NCBI GenBank assembly: GCA_964576705.1
Contig: CAZNVI010000010.1
Location: 1-22,560, forward strand
DNA length: 22,560 bases
From: CAYMDS01 sp964576705
GTDB taxonomy: Bacteria > Patescibacteriota > Microgenomatia > Levybacterales > UBA12049
Reading direction: 5' to 3'
Below the pieces are notes generated by a model. It did not search any database. It worked only from the letters and a program-made list of their open reading frames with translations, and was not told where the DNA came from. The position numbers and the translations under genes were made by a program. Shown here in pieces: positions 7,041 to 13,695 of this stretch (positions are counted from its first letter, which is position 1; each line of letters begins with the position of its first letter).

Positions 7041-7050
7041 AAAGTCAAAA
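7040..7050 (+). repeat. 11-bp inverted repeat, left arm, flanking the four-helix gene
   Basis: AAAAGTCAAAA, the exact reverse complement of TTTTGACTTTT at 7442-7452. The two arms lie immediately outside the four-helix-bundle gene, and its ATG overlaps the last base of this arm. Low-complexity A-rich sequence makes a chance match possible. Confidence 0.5.
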
Positions 7051-7427
7051 TGCAAAATCACAATGAAAAATTCAAAAGTGATTTAAAAACGAGATGTTAT
7101 AAATTAAGCTTGGGGATAATTAAGTTCGTAGACCTTTTGCCTAATAAAAGAGCTTGCTGGATTATTGCAGATCAATTATTAAGAAGTACAATGAGTATAG
7201 GGGCAAATTTATATGAAGCAACCTCAGCTAGTTCTAAATTGGAATTCAAAAAGTATCACGAAATAGCATTAAAAAGTGCTAATGAATCTAAGTATTGGTT
7301 AAGCTTATTAATTGATTCCGGATTAATAGATAAAACCAAAGCTGAAAATTTATTTCAAGAGATTAGCGAAATAGCAAATATGTTAGCAGCTGGAATCATG
7401 AAAATGAAAGGAAAAACTAGCTTTTAA
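7050..7427 (+). CDS. four-helix-bundle protein of the 23S rRNA intervening-sequence (S23) family
   Basis: 125 residues with the family pattern: an N-terminal helix (FKSDLKTRCYKLSLGIIKFVDLL), ADQLLRSTMSIGANLYEATSAS, KKYHEIALKSANESKYWLSLL, and a last helix ending in MLAAGIMKMKGK. Such proteins are encoded in intervening sequences of some 23S rRNA genes and, more often, as free-standing chromosomal ORFs; their biochemical role is not established. The ORF starts 10 nt after the transketolase stop, in the same frame, and is bounded by 11-bp inverted repeats at 7040-7050 and 7442-7452, so it looks like a small cassette placed between two metabolic genes (inference). Confidence 0.88.
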   Translation: MQNHNEKFKSDLKTRCYKLSLGIIKFVDLLPNKRACWIIADQLLRSTMSIGANLYEATSASSKLEFKKYHEIALKSANESKYWLSLLIDSGLIDKTKAENLFQEISEIANMLAAGIMKMKGKTSF

Positions 7428-7441
7428 CTTTTTATATGTGC

Positions 7442-7452
7442 TTTTGACTTTT
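7442..7452 (+). repeat. 11-bp inverted repeat, right arm, flanking the four-helix gene
   Basis: TTTTGACTTTT, the reverse complement of the arm at 7040-7050. It lies between the four-helix-bundle stop and the FAD-oxidase start. Confidence 0.5.
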
Positions 7453-7472
7453 AAGTTTTGATTTTTTTAGTT

Positions 7473-9134
7473 ATGAATCATATTCTCGAGCAACTATTGT
7501 TATTACTACCTGGTAAAGTATTCATCGATGATGAGACACGGGATAAATACAAAAGAGATGCAAGTGTTTTTGAGATGAAGCCTGCAGTGGTGGTCATTCC
7601 GGATTCAGTAGAAGAACTTAAAAAACTAGTAATCTTCGTAAGGGAACATAAAAAGCATAATCCTGGATTATCTCTTTCCGTTCGGGCAGCAGGAACTTGT
7701 ATGAGTGGGGGATCTTTAACCCAATCCATACTTATCGTCTTTGAAAAATTTAATAAAATCATAAAAATTGCAGCTGAAAATGCTATTTTAGAACCTGGCG
7801 TGTACTATAGAGATTTCGAGAAAGAAATTCTGAAACACAATCTTATTTATCCGCCATATCCTTCTTCTAAGAGATTATGTGCCGTAGGCGGAATTGTGGC
7901 TAATAACGCTGGAGGCGAGAAATCACTTCAATACGGAAAAGCTGAAGACTTCGTAAACGGTCTTAAAGTTATTTTAAGAGACGGTAACGAGTATTATTTT
8001 AATAAATTGCCTTTAAGCGCACTTGAACATAAACTGGATCTGCATACTTTGGAAGGTGAGATATATAGGGAAACTTTCAGGTTATTTAATAAAAACTATG
8101 ATTTAATACAAAAAAGTAAGCCTGATGTTTCTAAAAATTCAGCAGGATATAATATCTGGAATGTCTGGGATAAAACTCATTTTGATTTGTCAAAATTATT
8201 CGTTGGATCGCAAGGAACTCTTGGGTTAATAACTGAAATCGATCTTAGACTTGTAGAAAAGAAAAAACACAGAGGAATGCTTGTATGTTATTTAGACAAC
8301 ATTAATAACTTACCTCAAATTGTTCAAGCTGTGCTTAAATACAAGCCTGAAAGTTTTGAGACTTTTGACGATGTTACCCTTAAATTAGCTCTTAAATATG
8401 TGACAGGATTTTCAGCGATACTTAAAGCCAATACCTTTGAAACACTTAAGCGATTTTTACATGAATATATGTACGTCCTTGTAAAGGGTATGCCTAAACT
8501 CGTTTTAATTATAGAATTCGTTGATGACAGCATACATGAAATTCATAACAGTATTCAGGCATTAAGCAATGAGCTTGTAGCTTTTGATAACATAGTTTTG
8601 AGAGTCACTAAAAACGAAGCTGAAAGACAAAAATATTGGGCTATTAGGCGTGAAAGTTTTAATCTGCTCAGGAAAAAAATAAATAATAAATATGCTGCAC
8701 CGTTTATAGACGATACATGTGTTAAGCCAGAAGTTTTCCCGGAATTTCTGCCTAAACTATATGAGATATTTAAGAAATACGAGCTTCAAGCGACTTTAGC
8801 CGGACATATAGGAAACGGAAATTTCCACATAATTCCACTCATGGATCTATCAAATCATACAGAGAGAGAAAAGATTTTTTTGGCAGGAAAGGAAGTATTC
8901 GATCTTACATTAAAATTAGGAGGTACTACTTCAGGTGAGCATAATGATGGACTTATCAGAGCTCCTTATTTACGTCAGATGTTCGGAGATGAAATTTATC
9001 ACATATTTAAAAACGTTAAAAAGATTTTTGATCCTGAGAATATCTTCAACCCGCATAAAAAGCTGGATGTGACTGAATCATACGTCTCTCATTTCCTTAT
9101 CACCGAAAATCATTTACAAAAACAAGCTTCTTAG
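7473..9134 (+). CDS. FAD-linked oxidase / D-2-hydroxyacid dehydrogenase (GlcD-type)
   Basis: 553 residues from the ATG at 7473; a TTG five codons earlier is a poorer choice. Residues about 30-255 form the PCMH-type FAD-binding domain: RAAGTCMSGGSLTQ, CAVGGIVANNAGGEKSLQYG and VGSQGTLGLITEIDL. Residues about 265-535 form the FAD-oxidase C-terminal domain, with GHIGNGNFHIIPLMD (the metal/substrate histidine motif), GGTTSGEHNDGLIRAPYL and FDPENIFNPHKK. Family members oxidise D-lactate, glycolate or similar 2-hydroxyacids to 2-oxoacids and pass electrons to quinone, cytochrome or an unknown acceptor. No GlcE/GlcF partner and no iron-sulfur domain is seen in this protein. Its closeness to glycerate kinase and transketolase suggests a hydroxyacid route, but the substrate cannot be read from sequence. 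Confidence 0.88.
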   Translation: MNHILEQLLLLLPGKVFIDDETRDKYKRDASVFEMKPAVVVIPDSVEELKKLVIFVREHKKHNPGLSLSVRAAGTCMSGGSLTQSILIVFEKFNKIIKIAAENAILEPGVYYRDFEKEILKHNLIYPPYPSSKRLCAVGGIVANNAGGEKSLQYGKAEDFVNGLKVILRDGNEYYFNKLPLSALEHKLDLHTLEGEIYRETFRLFNKNYDLIQKSKPDVSKNSAGYNIWNVWDKTHFDLSKLFVGSQGTLGLITEIDLRLVEKKKHRGMLVCYLDNINNLPQIVQAVLKYKPESFETFDDVTLKLALKYVTGFSAILKANTFETLKRFLHEYMYVLVKGMPKLVLIIEFVDDSIHEIHNSIQALSNELVAFDNIVLRVTKNEAERQKYWAIRRESFNLLRKKINNKYAAPFIDDTCVKPEVFPEFLPKLYEIFKKYELQATLAGHIGNGNFHIIPLMDLSNHTEREKIFLAGKEVFDLTLKLGGTTSGEHNDGLIRAPYLRQMFGDEIYHIFKNVKKIFDPENIFNPHKKLDVTESYVSHFLITENHLQKQAS

Positions 9135-9143
9135 TTTTTAATA

Positions 9144-10685
9144 TTACGCATGATTTCCGAGAACTATATGGTTTACATAATTTTCATCGATCTGCGGTTT
9201 ATCTGACATAGCTACAGCAGGATACTGTGAAGTAACGTCTCTAGCTGCGACAGTTATATCTCTTCTTGTTTTAAAATTGTAGCCGGATAAAGATTTACGA
9301 ATTAACGTAAATGAGCCGTCCGGTCTATTTAATCCTATTAACTCGCGTAATCTGCTTTTGATAGAATTCGGCTGTCTAGCAGAGGTCGGAAGTAGATCAG
9401 TTACTTGTGAGCCCGGTATTTCCAGAGAGGCATTTTGTTTTTTGAGTTTATCATATGCTTTCTGAATTAATAAAATTCTTTTTTCCTGTATTCTCTTAGC
9501 TACTCTATATCCGAATTCTGCATTCAGTGATTTCTGCTTAACTTTTTTTTGTTTATTTTTTTCTATTTGCTCTTCAAGCTTTAATTTTTTTTGTAACAAT
9601 TTTTCATATCTTGCAGAAATTTTCTTTTTCAATCTAGCTTGCGTATTTAACTTATCGCTTTTTACTTGTGGTTGATTTTCTTTAATCGGATTTTGGTCAA
9701 GTTCGGTAATCATGTTATTTACTACAGCTAATCGCGGTTCTGTTTTAGTTATCGAGGCAGCTGGAGTTCTTACAGCTTCAGACTTGGCCAGCACTCGTAA
9801 CTCATTTCGTACTGTTTGTAATTTATTCTGTTCTATAGGTAATGGTTTTAATAATTGCTCTCTAGAAGTTCGTGTTTGTTTTGTTGGTATATTAGATATT
9901 TGATCCTTGTGTTGAGTCATTTGTAATCCTCCTTTTCTTTCAGGATGCTGCATTACTAAACGATCATTTACCGGTTTCCTATTTTGCATTTCTGTATTTA
10001 ACGTATTTGTTGGTTGGACAGTTGGTCTTTCAGCTTGCCAGAGTATTCTTGACTCTCGCCATGGACTTCCTATCACTCTTGATTCAGAGGATATTCTCTG
10101 ATTAAAAGTTACATGACTATTTAAGGGCGCAAATTCATTAAAATCACTTGCAGGTGTTAATATCGGATCTATTTTATGTTGACTCTTTTTTACAGTTCTT
10201 TTTTTGATCGCTAGTTCCCGCCTAGTATTTTTAGGATTCTGCCATACTATTTCTGTATTTTTTAAAGTATAGTTATTTACCCTTGATTCCGGTGACATCC
10301 TTAGAGTTTTGGCGTTTTTATATGCCTGATGCATGTCTTCATAATTACTTCTTGTGTTTACTTTTCTTGCAGTTCCTTTAGGTGGTCGTTTAGCTTTCCA
10401 TTCCACCCTGCTACTTTTTATGTCTCTATTTGCGACAGGTCCTTCGTTTACAATTTGAGGCTGTAAGCTACTGAGGCTATTTATTGTCTTCAGAGGCTTT
10501 TCTATCGGGTTGGGTATCATTCTAAACATTGATAACTCACTTAGCCCGTTCCCATTCCCGCTTTGCCTTATATTTGGTCTTTCTATCAAACGAGAGCCTG
10601 TCTTTATATTTACTCTTTGTCTAGCTGCTTCTTTCATATATTCGGGCATAATATAACCCAGATTTGCATTGCAGGCTTGACACAA
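9144..10685 (-). CDS. hypothetical basic protein with tryptophan-motif repeats and coiled coil
   Basis: 513 residues; family not recognised. It opens with a CxxC pair (MCQAC) if the TTG at 10685 is used; the Met at residue 13 (near 10649) is an alternative start. The protein is very rich in Lys, Arg, Asn and Gln and looks largely disordered. Around residues 90-222 three similar segments recur: SSRVEWKAKRPPK, NTEIVWQNPKNT and ESRILWQAERPT (Trp96, Trp148, Trp216). ESRV precedes the second and third. Residues about 340-410 (KKISARYEKLLQKKLKLEEQ and on) are coiled coil. There is no signal peptide and no membrane segment. Its end converges on the FAD oxidase with 9 nt between stops. The repeats could be short binding motifs on a flexible scaffold (inference). 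Confidence 0.7.
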   Translation of the reverse strand: MCQACNANLGYIMPEYMKEAARQRVNIKTGSRLIERPNIRQSGNGNGLSELSMFRMIPNPIEKPLKTINSLSSLQPQIVNEGPVANRDIKSSRVEWKAKRPPKGTARKVNTRSNYEDMHQAYKNAKTLRMSPESRVNNYTLKNTEIVWQNPKNTRRELAIKKRTVKKSQHKIDPILTPASDFNEFAPLNSHVTFNQRISSESRVIGSPWRESRILWQAERPTVQPTNTLNTEMQNRKPVNDRLVMQHPERKGGLQMTQHKDQISNIPTKQTRTSREQLLKPLPIEQNKLQTVRNELRVLAKSEAVRTPAASITKTEPRLAVVNNMITELDQNPIKENQPQVKSDKLNTQARLKKKISARYEKLLQKKLKLEEQIEKNKQKKVKQKSLNAEFGYRVAKRIQEKRILLIQKAYDKLKKQNASLEIPGSQVTDLLPTSARQPNSIKSRLRELIGLNRPDGSFTLIRKSLSGYNFKTRRDITVAARDVTSQYPAVAMSDKPQIDENYVNHIVLGNHA

Positions 10686-10732
10686 ACCTTACAAAAACCT
10701 ATCAAATTGAGTATTTCCGGTCAAATAAGACT

Positions 10733-11401
10733 TTATCGAGGCAGAAATTTCTGAAGCTTAAAAGAAGTCCTATGTAAATCACTTAATCCGTATTTAAAAA
10801 TCGCTTGCCTGTGGAATCCGGTTCCGTAACCTTTATTATCATAAAAACCATATTTATCGTACTTATTATGAAGCTTTTGCATAAGTTGATCGCGATAGAC
10901 CTTAGCCAAGATTGAAGCTGAAGCTATAGAAATACTTTTTCTATCACCTTTAACTAATTTTTTTTGTTTCGCTTTAGGAATCCCTGGGATATGAAAACCG
11001 TCTACTAAAACATAATCAGGTTTTTTAGCAAATTTAGAAATAGACTTGCGCAATACGAGATGATTTGCCTTTCCCACGCCATAACTGTTAATGTAAGATA
11101 CTGAAACCTCAGAAATATGGTAAAAAAGTGCTTGCTTTTTGATAAATTGAGCTAGCCGGGAACGAGTTTGTGGATTAAGGAGCTTAGAGTCGTTTATTTC
11201 TTGAAATTCCGAAAGACAGCACCGAATGCAAGCCTTTCTCTCTCCGCACTCTATCTCGCATTTGGGAAATATAACTGCTGCAGCTACAATAGGACCTGCG
11301 AAGCATCCTCTTCCTACCTCATCAGCTCCAGCTATGTAGAATAAGCCTTTATTCCATTGATAACGTTCTTCTGCAAATGTAGGCCTAGAAAGCTTTATCA
11401 T
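10733..11401 (-). CDS. rnhB: ribonuclease HII
   Basis: 222 residues from the ATG at 11401; in-frame ATGs at 11419 and 11437 would only lengthen the overlap with the gene upstream. RNase HII cleaves the RNA strand of RNA-DNA hybrids and removes single ribonucleotides from DNA. The family motifs are present: IAGADEVGRGCFAGPIVAAA (catalytic Asp and Glu), INDSK (Asp), VLVDGFHIPG, VKGDRKSISIASASILAKVYRD and GYGTGFH. Between the first strand pair and INDSK there is an insertion not found in the usual protein, CEIECGERKACIRCC, with five cysteines. The start overlaps the end of the DUF2130 gene by 17 nt, so the two are probably cotranscribed and translationally coupled. Confidence 0.93.
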   Translation of the reverse strand: MIKLSRPTFAEERYQWNKGLFYIAGADEVGRGCFAGPIVAAAVIFPKCEIECGERKACIRCCLSEFQEINDSKLLNPQTRSRLAQFIKKQALFYHISEVSVSYINSYGVGKANHLVLRKSISKFAKKPDYVLVDGFHIPGIPKAKQKKLVKGDRKSISIASASILAKVYRDQLMQKLHNKYDKYGFYDNKGYGTGFHRQAIFKYGLSDLHRTSFKLQKFLPR

Positions 11402-12488
11402 GACTACGGCTCTCACCATCTTCAAGTTCCAGAACATCAGTGTTTAATGGCTTTAAGGAGGGGATATGGGCTTGCAATTCACCGTACAGCTGGTTGTTAT
11501 TACTTGCCAGCTTATTGATATTTACCTCCTGTCTTTGCCATCTTCTTTCAGTACTCGCTTTCTCGGTTTCCAAATCTCTTCTCATGGTTGTAATTATTTC
11601 CTCTCTCGCTTCAAATTTATTTCTGAAAGAATCACTCGTGATTATGCGATAAAGTTCTTTTAATTGCTCATCTGAATGCGTAGCTGATGATTTCGCTATA
11701 GCGACATTCATTAATCCGATTCGCAGTACCGTTGAGAGCTTCAGCGCATATTCATATGATGTCACCCATACATTGTCTACTCTGTCATAGACTTTAATAT
11801 TCGGGGGCATTATATCAGTAACTAAAATACAGTCAGAGGCGTTTATCTTTCTCATATCTTCCTTCAGTTTCGTGAGCCAATTTTTATTCCAGGCTTTTTG
11901 CCGTTTTGCCTCCCATAATATTAATCCTGCGACATTTCCATATTTGTTTCTAATTTCATGGATGATATCTCCACCCCTGATACCTGTAGGTACAGGCTTA
12001 AAATCATCATAAGGAAAGGCTTCCCGCAATCTAATCTCCAAATCTAGCTCTAAAACATCACCTTGGAGTTGTTGTGAGCCTTGCTTACCTTTTCTTTGGG
12101 CTTCTTCAACTGCTTTTTGCATATCGCTTATCTTTTTTTCGTATTCTTTTATTTCTAATCTGAACTTATCTGAAGCATCTTTCTCTGCTTCTTCCTTAAT
12201 TTTTATTTCAGTTTTTCTCCGCTCTTCGCGCTCTTTAGATAAAGACTCCAGAAGTTGTTTTTCTTTATTTTTTATTAATTCAATTTCTTTCTCTTTTTGT
12301 TTATTTTCTTCTAGAAACTTTTCGCGAATCTGTTTTTCGTGAACCATTAATTCCTCAGCATTTTTCTTTTCAAATTCAGCTTTAATTTTTTTAGTTTCTT
12401 CATCCCGTACTTGAGCCTGGAGTTTATGAACTATAGCTTCAGTAAGTTCAACCTGTTTTCCGCAATGAGGACATATGATGTTATCCAT
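11385..12488 (-). CDS. DUF2130 coiled-coil protein with nuclease-like fold
   Basis: 367 residues from the ATG at 12488; a TTG two codons earlier is less likely. The N-terminus has one zinc-ribbon-like pair (ICPHCGKQVELTEA). Residues about 25-145 are a long, highly charged coiled coil. Residues about 150-290 are the DUF2130 domain: GDVLELDLEIRLREAFPYDD, VPTGIRGGDIIHEIRN, GLILWEAKRQKAWNKNW and LKEDMRKINASDCILVTD. The order Asp (GGDI) then Glu-x-Lys (WEAKR) resembles the catalytic core of PD-(D/E)xK nucleases, so DNA or RNA processing is plausible but not established. A second coiled coil follows. It overlaps rnhB. A leaderless-type promoter lies directly upstream. Confidence 0.85.
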   Translation of the reverse strand: MDNIICPHCGKQVELTEAIVHKLQAQVRDEETKKIKAEFEKKNAEELMVHEKQIREKFLEENKQKEKEIELIKNKEKQLLESLSKEREERRKTEIKIKEEAEKDASDKFRLEIKEYEKKISDMQKAVEEAQRKGKQGSQQLQGDVLELDLEIRLREAFPYDDFKPVPTGIRGGDIIHEIRNKYGNVAGLILWEAKRQKAWNKNWLTKLKEDMRKINASDCILVTDIMPPNIKVYDRVDNVWVTSYEYALKLSTVLRIGLMNVAIAKSSATHSDEQLKELYRIITSDSFRNKFEAREEIITTMRRDLETEKASTERRWQRQEVNINKLASNNNQLYGELQAHIPSLKPLNTDVLELEDGESRSHDKAF

Positions 12489-12499
12489 AAGCAAAACTT

Positions 12500-12528
12500 A
12501 ATATACCTTTTAAAAATATAAATAGCAA
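12500..12528 (-). promoter_or_regulatory. promoter for the DUF2130-rnhB unit, probably leaderless
   Basis: On the reverse strand: TTGCTA (12528-12523), a 17-nt spacer and TATATT (12505-12500). Transcription would begin near 12493, about 5 nt before the ATG at 12488, with no room for a ribosome-binding site. Confidence 0.55.
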
Positions 12529-12583
12529 GATATGCAACTAAGCAATCGTTTTTCGCTAAAAGTAACTTATACCAACCGTAGCT

Positions 12584-12673
12584 CTCAGCTTAAATAATAA
12601 TCTTTCAGCAAACAAAATCTGTAAAATGCTTGCTACGTTAGGTATTATACCTATTTGTATTTTGAAAGCTGAG
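12584..12673 (+). other. nested inverted repeats in a divergent intergenic region
   Basis: CTCAGCTT 12584-12591 is the reverse complement of AAGCTGAG 12666-12673. Inside it lie AGCAA/TTGCT arms (about 12607-12634) and a perfect 15-nt palindrome TAGGTAT-T-ATACCTA at 12639-12653. The arrangement could fold as a closed stem with two hairpins (a structured RNA), or the inner palindrome could be an operator for the flanking divergent genes. The T-rich sequence is not a terminator. The rest of 12529-12717 holds no convincing ORF. Confidence 0.4.
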
Positions 12674-12680
12674 GAGTATA

Positions 12681-12709
12681 TTGTACTTTTGGATTCATGA
12701 AGATATGAT
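12681..12709 (+). promoter_or_regulatory. candidate promoter for the membrane-protein gene at 12718
   Basis: TTGTAC 12681-12686, a 17-nt spacer and TATGAT 12704-12709. The -10 lies 8 nt before ATG 12718, again implying a leaderless transcript. The -35 match is weak. Confidence 0.45.
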
Positions 12710-12717
12710 AAATTTAT

Positions 12718-13215
12718 ATGTCGGGCTTAATAGGTGAAGCTACTCTGATTTCTTTCTACCCGTTTTATTTTTTAACCGGTACGCTGTTAATATTTTTTAT
12801 CGGTTTTATATATGGCTATGTCGTAAGCTTTCTCTTCGGCATCAAAAAAACTTTAACTGTAGGGTTTTTCGTGATAGTAGTTTCGTCAATTATAATATTA
12901 CTTTTTACCGGTGTTTATGTATCAACTTCACAGTGTGGTGATTTAAGTAACCCGACTGTATGCAAAAATTCACTAGGCATCATTACACATATGGCGTCTA
13001 TGCTTATGCTTGTATTGTCGCATCTGTTTGTGAACCTTACCATAGGTCATCTAGGTTTAATTCTGGGAATATCTTTTTATTTTCCTTCAGAATGGTACCT
13101 TAAAAAATTTACCAAATTTTCTCTTCCTAAAGATTCTGTTGATGAGCTTGATAAAATCACCTCTAGTAAGTATGAAATTACAATCGGTAGATTACCTTTA
13201 CAGAAGCCTGAATAG
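12718..13215 (+). CDS. integral membrane protein, unknown
   Basis: 165 residues with about four hydrophobic segments (residues about 12-42, 45-67, 88-108 and 110-125) and a hydrophilic C-terminal tail of about 40 residues (KKFTKFSLPKDSVDELDKIT and on). There is a Cys pair in the first outside loop (QCGDLSNPTVCKN), which could form a disulphide. I do not recognise the family. It is the first gene of the forward envelope block, 14 bp before the holin-like gene. Confidence 0.7.
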   Translation: MSGLIGEATLISFYPFYFLTGTLLIFFIGFIYGYVVSFLFGIKKTLTVGFFVIVVSSIIILLFTGVYVSTSQCGDLSNPTVCKNSLGIITHMASMLMLVLSHLFVNLTIGHLGLILGISFYFPSEWYLKKFTKFSLPKDSVDELDKITSSKYEITIGRLPLQKPE

Positions 13216-13217
13216 TT

Positions 13218-13223
13218 TATAAT
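13218..13223 (+). promoter_or_regulatory. perfect -10 hexamer upstream of the holin-like gene
   Basis: TATAAT, separated by 6 nt from ATG 13230. No convincing -35 is seen 16-18 nt upstream. The position matches the leaderless pattern of this window. Confidence 0.4.
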
Positions 13224-13229
13224 TATTCT

Positions 13230-13634
13230 ATGTTAAAAGCTTTGATTAGAAATCTAGCAATTTATGGAGTATCGCTTTTTCTGTTACCTTACATAATAGG
13301 AGGCGTTAAGATATTGGGAGGGATGCAAACAATCATCATAGGCGCAATAGTTTTAACTGTAATGTTTATGCTTTTAAAACCAATTTTTAATGTTCTTACT
13401 TTTCCATTAAATGTCATTACTTTAGGTTTATTTTCAGTAGTTACAAATGCTATTATTCTTTATTTATTAACTGTTTTTGTCCCCAATATCACGATAAGCG
13501 CATTCAGATTTAGTGGTGCATCAATAGGTGGCTTTAGCATAAGTCCTATACAATTTAATACATTACTTGCGTTTATGGTTTCTGCTGTAGTATTATCTTC
13601 AATCTCAGGGCTAATAAGATGGGTAATAAAGTAG
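13230..13634 (+). CDS. phage holin family 4 / YvlD-like membrane protein
   Basis: 134 residues with four membrane segments and the family pattern of the phage_holin_4_2 (YvlD) group: LIRNLAIYGVSLFLLPYI at the start, LKPIFNVLTFPLNVITLGLF in the middle, and a last helix with SSISGLIRWVIK. Despite the name, chromosomal members are widespread, are not tied to prophages, and have no settled function. No phage gene is near. It starts 14 nt after the previous stop and precedes yvcK by 61 bp, so it is probably part of the same unit. Confidence 0.85.
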   Translation: MLKALIRNLAIYGVSLFLLPYIIGGVKILGGMQTIIIGAIVLTVMFMLLKPIFNVLTFPLNVITLGLFSVVTNAIILYLLTVFVPNITISAFRFSGASIGGFSISPIQFNTLLAFMVSAVVLSSISGLIRWVIK

Positions 13635-13695
13635 GTGATTGAGTGAAAACTGACCAGGAATGAGGGTGGGGAGTTAAACAAATAACTATTTATTT

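Noticed and set aside
9130..9146. Shared terminator between the FAD oxidase and the convergent unknown gene
   Set aside because: Only 9 nt lie between the stop codons and no GC-rich hairpin is present.
12681..12737. An 18-codon leader ORF (TTG start, MYFWIHEDMINL and on) behind GAGGAG, overlapping the gene at 12718
   Set aside because: The spacer to TTG is only 4 nt and the same bases form a promoter (TTGTAC/TATGAT) that places the transcript start after this TTG. A leaderless start at 12718 is simpler.
13230..13634. Prophage, because of the holin-family protein
   Set aside because: Chromosomal members of this family are common and no other phage gene is in the window.
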